64,000 nucleotides of DNA from Micromonospora sp. CP22 (GTDB lineage Bacteria; Actinomycetota; Actinomycetes; Mycobacteriales; Micromonosporaceae): contig NZ_VCJO01000004.1 of NCBI RefSeq assembly GCF_009712475.1, forward strand, positions 333,863 through 397,862. Reading direction: 5' to 3'. Within the stretch, counting starts at the first letter, position 1. Each line of letters opens with the position of its first letter. Positions 8,647-16,876 of the stretch are shown here, piece after piece. The translations under genes were made by a program, and so were the position numbers. The notes under the pieces were generated by a model, which was not told the origin of the DNA, ran no database searches, and was given only the letters and a program-made list of their open reading frames with translations.

Positions 8647-8680
8647 TCGATCCCGGCCGCGTCCGGACGGCCGGGATCGA
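8647..8680 (-). other. Leader hairpin just upstream of the GH12 ribosome-binding site
   Basis: Perfect 12-bp inverted repeat TCGATCCCGGCC (8647-8658 and 8669-8680) with a 10-nt loop, lying in the presumed 5' leader directly before the GGAG of the GH12 gene. It could stabilise the mRNA or gate translation. It is too far from a 3' end to be a terminator for a neighbouring gene. Confidence 0.45.
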
Positions 8681-8889
8681 ACACGTTCACCACAGCGACG
8701 GAACTCCGCCGAGCAGGTCGTGAGCGCGATACTGATGCGGCAGCCGGCAGCGGCATGTGCGTGGTCGAGCCGCGCCAGCGGCAGTGGCCCCGGCCGTCGC
8801 GGCCCGTCTCGTCCGGCGACCATGCCCGAAAGGTCACCCGGCAGACACGGTGCCCACTCGACCGCCCGGCATCGATGGCTGTCGCAGCG

Positions 8890-8919
8890 ACGGTACGGTA
8901 ACGGTTGGACGGCCGTCAA
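8890..8919 (-). promoter_or_regulatory. Putative promoter of the GH12 gene
   Basis: On the minus strand TTGACG (8914-8919) is followed after 18 nt by TACCGT (8890-8895), a plausible housekeeping-sigma promoter. It would give a leader of about 250 nt before the ATG at 8634. Confidence 0.45.
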
Positions 8920-8993
8920 TGAGCTCTTCGGTGGCCCGCATTCGCCGAACCACGCCTTGTCGGCCGACCACCATGGTCGGTGCCGCGACACAG

Positions 8994-9027
8994 ACCGGCC
9001 GTGCGGGGCAAGCCCCGCACGGCCGGT
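8994..9027 (-). terminator. Terminator of the GH10 xylanase gene
   Basis: Perfect inverted repeat with arms ACCGGCCGTGCGGGG (8994-9008) and its complement (9013-9027) around a CAAG tetraloop, 15 bp downstream of the xylanase stop codon. Very stable; no U tract. Confidence 0.8.
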
Positions 9028-9041
9028 GCGACTCGGTCAGA

Positions 9042-10523
<1,482 letters not shown>

Positions 10524-10535
10524 TTACGGGGCCGA

Positions 10536-10596
10536 AGTATTGCAGCGGGATTTCACGCACGTCAATGATTTCCGGAAGTTTCCTCGGAAGTTTCGG
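10536..10596 (-). promoter_or_regulatory. GH10 promoter with tandem GAAACTTCC operator-like repeats
   Basis: Minus strand: -35 TTGACG (10560-10565), 18-nt spacer, -10 AATACT (10536-10541). Directly upstream lie two direct repeats, CCGAAACTTCCG (10585-10596) and GAAACTTCCG (10573-10582), 12 nt apart. The same GAAACTTCC core occurs upstream of the CE15 gene. GAAA/TTTC motifs have been described near actinomycete xylanase genes; binding here is inference. Confidence 0.55.
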
Positions 10597-10602
10597 AGCA
10601 TG

Positions 10603-10636
10603 ACTGGGCGCGACGGCGTTCGCCGTCGCGCCCAGT
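10603..10636 (-). terminator. Terminator of the CE15 esterase gene
   Basis: Perfect 16-bp inverted repeat, ACTGGGCGCGACGGCG (10603-10618) and complement (10621-10636), with a TT centre, about 22 bp after the CE15 stop codon. Confidence 0.8.
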
Positions 10637-10658
10637 GGTGGGGTCGGTGCTGTCGGTA

Positions 10659-12350
10659 CTACCCGGCGGTACAGGTGGGACTCAACGTGCCGGCGGTGCC
10701 GGTGCCCTGGAAACCGAACTCGGTCGACCCGCCGGCGGAGATGGACCCGTTGTAGGTGACATTGCTGAAGGTGACCGCGCCGCTGGAGCCGCTGCGCTGG
10801 GTGTTCCAGGCGTTGGTGACGCTGACGCCGGAGGGCAGCGTCATGGCAACCGTCCAGCCGTTGACCGGGGCCGGGCCGGCGGTGACCCGCACGGTGGCGA
10901 CGAAGCCGCCCGTCCACTGGTCGACCGACACCGACGCGGTGCAGGCACCGCTCGGCGGCGGCGTGCTCGGCGGCGGAGTCGTGGGCGCAGGCGTGGTCGG
11001 CGGGGGCGTGGTCGGCGGCGGGGGCGTGGTCGGCGCAGGCGTGGTCGGCGCAGGCGTGGTCGGCGCAGGCGTGGTCGGGCTGTCGGCGAGGACCGGGGTC
11101 TGCCAGTCCCGCCACTCGGGCAGGCTGCCGGCCTTACGGCTGGAGATCCGGAAGACGCCCGCCGAGCTGCCCGTCCTGTGCAGGAACTTCTGGATGTGCT
11201 GCTGCAACGGGGTCCGCCACTCCGACCGGGCGGCGCAGTGCGTGCCGTCCTGGACGTCCGACCAGTAGGTGATGTTGTCGCCCGCGCCGAGCGCCCGGTA
11301 GACCTCCGCGCCGGCCAGCGCCGCGACGCTGGACGAACGCGCTGCGAGCCAGTCGATGTGCGGATTGTCCATGATGAACAATCCGCGCGGGGCCACCATG
11401 GCCACCGTCTGGTGGGTGTCCACCGGCAGGTTGGCCGGGTTGCCGGTGTACGAGCCGAAGGCGTCACCGAGCCACGGCTGCTCACCGTACGCGCTGCTCA
11501 GCGGCTGAGAACCGGACTCGCCCGGGATGCCCCGGAAGATCGGCGAACCGGCACTGCCCGACTCGATGGGCATGGTCAGGGCGATGCGCTGGTCGAACGC
11601 CCCGGTCACGAAGGCGCCCTTGCCGTAGCGGGAGCACCCGGTGACACCGGTCGCGTCCGCGCGCAGGATGCCGCCACCGGACTGCTCGATGACGTCGATG
11701 ATCCGGCTCACGCCCCAGGCCCAGGCGACCAACAGTCCACTACTGCTGGACGAGCCGTAGATGGTGTAGAAGGCACCCTGCTTGTTGTTGCGGGGGGTGC
11801 CCTCGCGTCCCACCGCGAGCGGGTCGTAGCTGATCACCGCAGCGCCGGCGGCCCGAATGGTGGCGGTGTCGGCACCGAACCCGCCCAGCACCACCACGGC
11901 CGGATAGGGCGCGGTGCCACTGCTGGGTAGTTGCACGCTCGCCGAGAAGCTGGCGCTGCGACCGTTGTGCGCCACGTTCACCGTGATGGAGGTGTTCGAG
12001 ACGGTGCCGCTGACGGTCTGCGGTTTCGCCGGCTTGTCACCGTAGACGTACCGCTGCGCGAGTTGCTTGGTGGCGGCGCGCTGGCAGCGCCAGTCCGCCT
12101 TGGTGGTGATCCGACTCCCGTCGGGTTTGCGGAAGGGGTCGGGCAGTCGGGAGTTGGCCGTGGTCGAGCCAGGATCCGGGGTGGGGCAGTCGGCCCCCTC
12201 GTCCTCCACCGGCGAGACGGCCGCTAGCCGGGCGGTGGCCCGGGCCGTGTCGGCCGGTGCCACGAGCCATGACGCGGTAAGGGTGAGTGCCGTCACCGCC
12301 AGCACGACGACCGTCACGCGGGTCCGGGAACGGCCCAGCTTCGTGATCAC
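10659..12350 (-). CDS. Secreted CE15 4-O-methyl-glucuronoyl methylesterase with CBM2
   Basis: Cleaves ester bonds between glucuronic acid side chains of xylan and lignin alcohols, helping separate lignin from hemicellulose. 563 residues: signal peptide (VTVVVLAVTALTLTASW), a CE15 alpha/beta-hydrolase domain of about 75-420, a long PTTPAP-type linker, and a C-terminal CBM2 (about 465-563; ACTASVSVDQWTGGF). The nucleophile Ser is in the family-specific GCSRYGKGAF (about 239). The catalytic His is in QDGTHCAARSEW (about 370). Disulfide-forming cysteines flank the site. The start is a GTG at 12350 with AGAGG 6 nt upstream; the frame stays open further upstream without a good site. The 3' end is followed by a strong hairpin. 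Confidence 0.92.
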   Translation of the reverse strand: MITKLGRSRTRVTVVVLAVTALTLTASWLVAPADTARATARLAAVSPVEDEGADCPTPDPGSTTANSRLPDPFRKPDGSRITTKADWRCQRAATKQLAQRYVYGDKPAKPQTVSGTVSNTSITVNVAHNGRSASFSASVQLPSSGTAPYPAVVVLGGFGADTATIRAAGAAVISYDPLAVGREGTPRNNKQGAFYTIYGSSSSSGLLVAWAWGVSRIIDVIEQSGGGILRADATGVTGCSRYGKGAFVTGAFDQRIALTMPIESGSAGSPIFRGIPGESGSQPLSSAYGEQPWLGDAFGSYTGNPANLPVDTHQTVAMVAPRGLFIMDNPHIDWLAARSSSVAALAGAEVYRALGAGDNITYWSDVQDGTHCAARSEWRTPLQQHIQKFLHRTGSSAGVFRISSRKAGSLPEWRDWQTPVLADSPTTPAPTTPAPTTPAPTTPPPPTTPPPTTPAPTTPPPSTPPPSGACTASVSVDQWTGGFVATVRVTAGPAPVNGWTVAMTLPSGVSVTNAWNTQRSGSSGAVTFSNVTYNGSISAGGSTEFGFQGTGTAGTLSPTCTAG

Positions 12351-12422
12351 GGAGAACCTCTTCGGGGCAGGCAGCGCAGGGACAACCAGCAGAATCGAGG
12401 TACATCGATAGGCGGTTGAGGG

Positions 12423-12464
12423 GAAGTTTCGACCCAGGTAGCGAAACATGTCAATATGGTTTCG
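12423..12464 (-). promoter_or_regulatory. CE15 upstream region: CGAAAC palindrome and GAAACTTC motif
   Basis: Minus strand TTGACA (12449-12454) is a good -35 box sitting inside an inverted repeat CGAAAC (12442-12447) / GTTTCG (12459-12464). A further CGAAACTTC (12423-12431) matches the motif upstream of the GH10 gene. Layout suggests operator overlap with the promoter; no convincing -10 hexamer is seen. Confidence 0.45.
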
Positions 12465-12804
12465 GTGATTTTCGGCGACCGATCCGACAGCGGGACAATC
12501 GATCACGACCTGCCGCCACCGATCGCGCGCGAAGCCGACATCATTCCGAGCCGACCGACCTCAGCACCGCGCGAGGCGCACCCGGATGATCGGAGCGCGC
12601 CAAGGCGCTCACCGACCGCAACCCGGGGGCAAGCGACCGCCAGCACGGCGAGCGGCGATCGGATCTCACCTTTTTGCATTCGTCGTGCTCGATGTTTGGG
12701 CTCGCACCGCCCCCAATCACGCGCTGACCAGTGACGTCGACCCGAATCGGCGGACCGGGGTGGGGGCGGCACACACGAAGCCCACGTCAACCCCCGCGCA
12801 ACCA

Positions 12805-12834
12805 TTGACCTGATTCGATTGTTCTGCCTATATT
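12805..12834 (+). promoter_or_regulatory. Strong promoter of the DUF4956-VTC-CotH operon
   Basis: TTGACC (12805-12810), 18-nt spacer, TATATT (12829-12834): the best housekeeping-type promoter in the window. The start would be near 12841, giving a leader of about 115 nt before the ATG at 12956. Confidence 0.65.
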
Positions 12835-12955
12835 CTCGGAATAGTTGTCGTAAGTTTACCGAGATTTTCGGTCGCGTTCGGTCGGCTGGTCGCAACTCGT
12901 GCCGACGAGGGACGGTGTCGGGCCGGCGCGACAGGACCCAGGAGGAAGACAGCAG

Positions 12956-13555
12956 ATGTCGCAGCTCATCCTGTTCGCGATCGACATCGGCGCGGTGGTG
13001 CTGCTCGTCTTCGGGCTCTACTTCCCGAGACACCGCCGCCGTGACCTCGTCGTCGCCTACCTCGGCGTCAACGTCGGTGTCCTCGCGGTGGCGAGCGCGC
13101 TCAGCGCCAGCAACGTCGGTGCCGGGCTCGGGCTCGGGCTGGCGCTGTTCGGCGTACTGTCGATCATTCGCCTGCGGTCGACGGAGCTTGACCAGCACGA
13201 GGTCGCGTACTACTTCTCAGCGCTGGCCCTGGGCATCCTCGGCGCGCTGAGCACCACCTCGGTCTGGCTCAGCGCCGGGTTGATGGCCCTCATCCTCGTG
13301 GTGATGTTCCTGGGCGACCATCCCCGGCTGCTCCGTCACTACCGGCACCAGATCATGGTGCTCGACTCGGCCGTGACCGACCACGTGACCCTCGTCGCCC
13401 AGCTGGAACAGCTGCTCGGCGCACGCGTGCACGTCGCCACCGTGCAACGACTCGACATGGTCAACGAAACCACCGTGGTCGACGTCCGATACTCGGTCAA
13501 CGGCCGCGCCACCCGGGCCACGCCCGCCCCGGCACAGGCGGGAGCCAACCGATGA
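12956..13555 (+). CDS. DUF4956 family membrane protein
   Basis: 199 residues. Four to five hydrophobic segments in the first 130 residues (LILFAIDIGAVVLLVFGLYF; LVVAYLGVNVGVLAVASAL; GLGLGLALFGVLSIIRL; AYYFSALALGILGAL; GLMALILVVMFLG), with the FxxFxxL/SIIRLRSTELDQHEVAYYF region typical of DUF4956. A soluble cytosolic ferredoxin-like tail follows (about 140-195). Function is unknown; the family is repeatedly linked to VTC-domain and CotH genes, as here. ATG at 12956 has AGGAGG 10 nt upstream. The stop overlaps the next gene as ATGA, so the three genes form one operon. Confidence 0.85.
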   Translation: MSQLILFAIDIGAVVLLVFGLYFPRHRRRDLVVAYLGVNVGVLAVASALSASNVGAGLGLGLALFGVLSIIRLRSTELDQHEVAYYFSALALGILGALSTTSVWLSAGLMALILVVMFLGDHPRLLRHYRHQIMVLDSAVTDHVTLVAQLEQLLGARVHVATVQRLDMVNETTVVDVRYSVNGRATRATPAPAQAGANR

Positions 13556-14382
13556 GCACCGAGGCGATCACCGCGCCGCTGACCCACATGGACCCCATCG
13601 GCCTGACCGAACTCATCGAGCGGGCCGCGTTGCAGACCAGGGTGGACCGCAAGTACCTCGTCCCACTCGACCGACTGCCGCACCTGCTGGAGCAGCTCGT
13701 GCCGCACGCACGGGTGCTGGACATCGACGGCGCGCGGAGCTTCCGCTACGAGTCGGTGTACTTCGACACCGCGAGGCTGGTCAGCTATCACGGCGCGGCC
13801 TACCGGCGGCGACGCCGCTTCAAGGTACGCACCCGCACCTACCTCGACTCGGCCCAGTGCTGGCTCGAAGTCAAGATCAGCGGAGCGCGGGACAGCATCA
13901 CCAAGCACCGGCTGCCGTACGACCCGCGCCATCGCACCACCGTCGGCCCCGGTCAGGACTTCGTCGAGGACGCGCTGGTGCGGGAGGCGATCTGCCCGCC
14001 CGCCGGCAGCGTGCTCGACCCGGTGCTGGTCACCGCCTACCGACGGGCCACGCTGCTGCTGCCGGCAACCGCCAGCCGGGTCACCATCGACACCGAACTC
14101 GCCTGGCAGGCCGGTGACGCGTCCCTGCAACTGCCCGCCCTGGCCGTGGTCGAGACCAAGACCAGCGCCGCCGCGTCACCCGCCGACCGGATGCTGTGGC
14201 AACAGGGGCTGCGGCCCGCCCGCATCTCCAAGTACGCCACAGGTCTGGCCGCGCTACGTCCGGAGCTGCCGGACGCGCCCTGGCGTCGCACACTGCGCCG
14301 CCACTTCCGTACCACGACGTCGGTGGGCACGGCACCGACCGCCACCACCCACCGTCCCGTACAGGAGGCATCGTGCGTCTGA
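13552..14382 (+). CDS. VTC domain (polyphosphate-polymerase-like) protein
   Basis: 276 residues with the VTC/CYTH tunnel fold, which in yeast Vtc4 makes polyphosphate from ATP. Tunnel residues are visible in order: LQTRVDRKYLVPL (the Arg-Lys pair), RSFRYESVYFDT, YRRRRRFKVRTRTY (basic cluster), CWLEVKIS, ITKHRLPY, and VVETKTS near the end. It lacks the SPX domain and membrane part of the yeast enzyme; the neighbouring DUF4956 protein may supply a membrane anchor. Overlaps the upstream gene by 4 nt and the CotH gene start by 10 nt, so co-translation is expected. Whether it makes polyphosphate or handles another triphosphate is not known. Confidence 0.82.
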   Translation: MSTEAITAPLTHMDPIGLTELIERAALQTRVDRKYLVPLDRLPHLLEQLVPHARVLDIDGARSFRYESVYFDTARLVSYHGAAYRRRRRFKVRTRTYLDSAQCWLEVKISGARDSITKHRLPYDPRHRTTVGPGQDFVEDALVREAICPPAGSVLDPVLVTAYRRATLLLPATASRVTIDTELAWQAGDASLQLPALAVVETKTSAAASPADRMLWQQGLRPARISKYATGLAALRPELPDAPWRRTLRRHFRTTTSVGTAPTATTHRPVQEASCV

Positions 14383-16505
14383 CCGACCGCAGCGCCGGCA
14401 CCTCGGCGGCACCCCTGCGCATCGCGGGGGTCGCGGCCGTCGCCGTGCTGGTCGCCGGGATCCTCGTCCCGTCGCCCACACCGGCCGGCGCTGAACCCGT
14501 CGCCGACACGTCCAGTTCCAGTACCCGGGTCGACCAGGCCGAGGCCGCCCGCACCGCCGCGGACACCGCGGCGGCTGCCGAGGCCGCCGACGACCTGGTC
14601 GGCGACATCGGCTTCTCCGTACCCAGCGGTACCTTCTCCGGCGAGGTCTCGGTGTCGCTGACCACCACCGTCAGCGGCGCCCAGATCCGGTACACCACCG
14701 ACGGAAGCCTGCCGAACGCACAGTCGCCGCTCTACTCCGGATCGGCGCTGCGGTTCACCCGTACGACCCAGCTGCGGGCGCAGGCGTTCGTCGGACAGAC
14801 CGCCTCGGGCGCGCCCGGCACCGCCATGTACGTGGCCCGCAACACCAGCGCCGCACACGACCTGCCGATCATCCTGATCGACTCGTACGGCGCGGGCCGA
14901 CCCGACCGGCAGTACTTCGACTCCACCACGATGATCTTCGAACCGAACGGTGGCAGCACCTCCCTGGCCGCCGCGCCCGCCGTGGCCACCCGGGCCGGGT
15001 TCCGGCTGCGCGGGCAGTCGTCGTCGATGTTCGACAAGACACCGTTCCGCATCGAATTCTGGGACAACGACGACGATGACGCCGACTACCCGGTGCTCGG
15101 CATGCCGGCCGACTCCGACTGGGTGCTGCGCGGGCCGTTCAGCGACAAGTCCCTGATCCGCGACGCGTTCATCTACGACCTCGGGCGGCAGATGGGTCTG
15201 CCCGCGCCCCGGTACGCCTTCGCGGAGTTCTACCTGAACACCGACGCCGGACCGGTCGGGGCCGACGACTACATGGGCGTCTACATGATCGTGGAGACGA
15301 TCAAGAACTCCAAGAACCGTCTCGACCTCAAGCAGCTACGCGAGGACGACCGGACCCTGCCGAGGATCACCGGCGGCTACATCTGGAAGTTCGAGTGGAT
15401 GGCGGCCGAGGAGCCCACCCTGCCCTGCACCGGCCCGACGGCGACCTGCTGGAACTACCTGGAGGTCGCCGATCCGTCGCCGCTGCAACCCGAGCAGCGT
15501 GACTGGTTGCGCAACCACATCCAGGAGTTCCACAACGTGCTACGAGCACCGAACTTCGCCGACCCGACAACCGGTTACCGGGCGTACATCGACGTGGACT
15601 CCTTCATCGACCAGCTCATCATCAACGAACTGAGCCGGGAGATGGATTCGTACATCCGCAGCGCATACTTCTACAAGGACCGCGACACCAAGATCTTCGC
15701 CGGTCCGCTCTGGGACTACGACCTCAGCTTCGGGGTGGGTGGCTTCTTCCAGAACGACCAGATCGCCGGCTGGCAGTACCAGCAGATCCGCCAGCCGCTG
15801 GCCAACGACTGGTACACGCAGCTGATGCGCGACCCGGCCTTCGTCAACGAGGTACGGCTACGTTGGCAGTCGTTGCGTCAGGGTCTGCTCTCGGACGCGT
15901 CGCTGCAGTCCCTGGTCAACCAGCTCAGCGCACCGCTGACGGCCGCCGCGCAGCGCAACTTCCAGCGTTGGCCCAACCTGAGCAGCCGGATGGTCGGGCC
16001 GTTCATCACGCCGACCGCGCCGACCTGGCAGGGGCAGGTCGACTTCATGCGGGACTGGATGCTGCGCCGGGCGGCCTGGCTCGACTCCACCGCCGGTTGG
16101 GGCGGGTCGACCACTCCCCCGCCGACCACGCCGCCGCCCACCACGCCCCCGCCGACGACTCCCCCGCCCTCCACGCCGCCGACGACCACGCCGCCGCCCA
16201 CCGCAGGTGGCTGCACCGCGACCTACACGGTGGTCAACCAGTGGGCAGGTGGCTTCCAGGGCGAGGTTCAGGTCACCGCGGGCAGTTCGCCGATCACCGG
16301 GTGGACGGTGACCTGGACCTACCCGGCCGGTCAGACGGTCACCCAGGCGTGGAACGCGACCGTCACCAGTCAGGGATCGACGGTGACCGCTCGTAACGTC
16401 AGCTACAACGGCAGTCTCGGCGCGGGTGCCAGCACCACGTTCGGTTTCCTCGGCTCCACCAGCGGCACGCCCAGCACACCGACGCTGACCTGCACGGCCG
16501 GCTGA
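14373..16505 (+). CDS. Secreted CotH-family protein with chitobiase-like domain and C-terminal CBM2
   Basis: 710 residues. Signal peptide (about 1-40), a chitobiase/hexosaminidase C-terminal-like beta domain (about 82-155; IRYTTDGSLPNAQSPLYSG), a CotH domain (about 195-490), a Pro/Thr linker (about 580-609) and a CBM2 (about 610-710; ATYTVVNQWAGGFQGEVQV). CotH features are LRGQSSSMFDKTPFRIEF, DSDWVLRGPFSDKSLIRDA, YMGVYMIVETIK and GPLWDYDLSFG; the last Asp corresponds to the metal-binding Asp of Fam20/SelO-like CotH kinases. The GTG at 14373 has AGGAGG immediately upstream. CotH proteins phosphorylate spore coat proteins in Bacillus, but here the CBM2 would hold it on cellulose. The real substrate is unknown. 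Confidence 0.85.
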   Translation: MRLTDRSAGTSAAPLRIAGVAAVAVLVAGILVPSPTPAGAEPVADTSSSSTRVDQAEAARTAADTAAAAEAADDLVGDIGFSVPSGTFSGEVSVSLTTTVSGAQIRYTTDGSLPNAQSPLYSGSALRFTRTTQLRAQAFVGQTASGAPGTAMYVARNTSAAHDLPIILIDSYGAGRPDRQYFDSTTMIFEPNGGSTSLAAAPAVATRAGFRLRGQSSSMFDKTPFRIEFWDNDDDDADYPVLGMPADSDWVLRGPFSDKSLIRDAFIYDLGRQMGLPAPRYAFAEFYLNTDAGPVGADDYMGVYMIVETIKNSKNRLDLKQLREDDRTLPRITGGYIWKFEWMAAEEPTLPCTGPTATCWNYLEVADPSPLQPEQRDWLRNHIQEFHNVLRAPNFADPTTGYRAYIDVDSFIDQLIINELSREMDSYIRSAYFYKDRDTKIFAGPLWDYDLSFGVGGFFQNDQIAGWQYQQIRQPLANDWYTQLMRDPAFVNEVRLRWQSLRQGLLSDASLQSLVNQLSAPLTAAAQRNFQRWPNLSSRMVGPFITPTAPTWQGQVDFMRDWMLRRAAWLDSTAGWGGSTTPPPTTPPPTTPPPTTPPPSTPPTTTPPPTAGGCTATYTVVNQWAGGFQGEVQVTAGSSPITGWTVTWTYPAGQTVTQAWNATVTSQGSTVTARNVSYNGSLGAGASTTFGFLGSTSGTPSTPTLTCTAG

Positions 16506-16545
16506 CGAACCACGCACCCACCCACAGGACCTGTCCGGGCGGCCT

Positions 16546-16581
16546 GCCCGGCACCAGACCAGTGTCGCTCTGGTGCCGGGC
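16546..16581. terminator. Bidirectional terminator between CotH and carrier-protein genes
   Basis: 13-bp arms GCCCGGCACCAGA (16546-16558) and complement (16569-16581) with a 10-nt loop, placed between two convergent stop codons (16505 plus, 16596 minus). Confidence 0.75.
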
Positions 16582-16595
16582 GGTTCCCGGTCAGA

Positions 16596-16874
16596 TCAGA
16601 CCTCTCGGGTGCCGGGTGCCGTGGCCCGATCGTCCTGGTCGGCCAGCAACGCCACGACGTCGTCGACGCTGTCCACCGCGCGGCCACCGCCGGCCAGTTC
16701 GACCTCCACCCCGTACTCCAGCTCGATGGCGTCGACCAGACGCAGCAGCGCGAGCGAGTCGACGCCCAGGGCGATCATGGACTCGCCGGAGAGGACGTCG
16801 TCGACCGCGACGGCACCGCCGGTGGCCGCGCTGACCAGCTCCGCGATCCGTACGCGCCGTTCGGTGGCGGTCAT
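16596..16874 (-). CDS. Stand-alone acyl/peptidyl carrier protein
   Basis: 92 residues, the normal size for a discrete carrier protein. The phosphopantetheine site is Ser in ALGVDSLALLRLVDAIE (Ser about 40). Helix 2 and the following acidic stretch fit the fold; the last 15 residues are a charged tail. It begins 2 nt after the end of the upstream synthetase, so the two are co-expressed. It could receive an acyl or aminoacyl group from the AMP ligase at 20008-21498, or act as an additional T domain for the C-A-T protein. Which it does cannot be told from sequence. Confidence 0.88.
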   Translation of the reverse strand: MTATERRVRIAELVSAATGGAVAVDDVLSGESMIALGVDSLALLRLVDAIELEYGVEVELAGGGRAVDSVDDVVALLADQDDRATAPGTREV

Positions 16875-16876
16875 GC

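Larger units (their letters stand above)
8635..9041. other. Intergenic region upstream of GH12 gene
   Basis: 407 bp without a gene. It holds the presumed GH12 promoter (8890-8919), a roughly 250-nt leader with a perfect hairpin (8647-8680), and the GH10 terminator (8994-9027). I see no small gene or RNA with recognisable features. Confidence 0.6.
12351..12955. other. Large divergent intergenic region between CE15 and DUF4956 genes
   Basis: 605 bp. The left end (12423-12464) carries the CE15 promoter elements and the right end (12805-12834) the DUF4956 promoter. Between about 12470 and 12800 I see no gene, repeat or RNA that I can support. The region is richer in AT than the genes. Confidence 0.6.

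Noticed and set aside
8647..8680. Palindrome before the GH12 gene as a terminator
   Set aside because: No gene ends there; the nearest upstream gene (GH10) has its own terminator at 8994-9027, on the far side of the GH12 promoter.
10980..11080. Regular short repeats that look like a CRISPR array
   Set aside because: They encode the PTTPAP/PTTPPP linker of the CE15 protein in frame; no spacers of constant length.
12470..12800. Small plus- and minus-strand frames between CE15 and DUF4956 genes
   Set aside because: No ribosome site, signal or conserved motif; the minus frame is Arg/Ala-rich shadow coding.
16100..16200. Pro/Thr-codon repeats in the CotH gene
   Set aside because: Interdomain linker before CBM2, in frame; similar linkers occur in the CE1 gene (33590-33680) and the GH10 gene (9320-9400).
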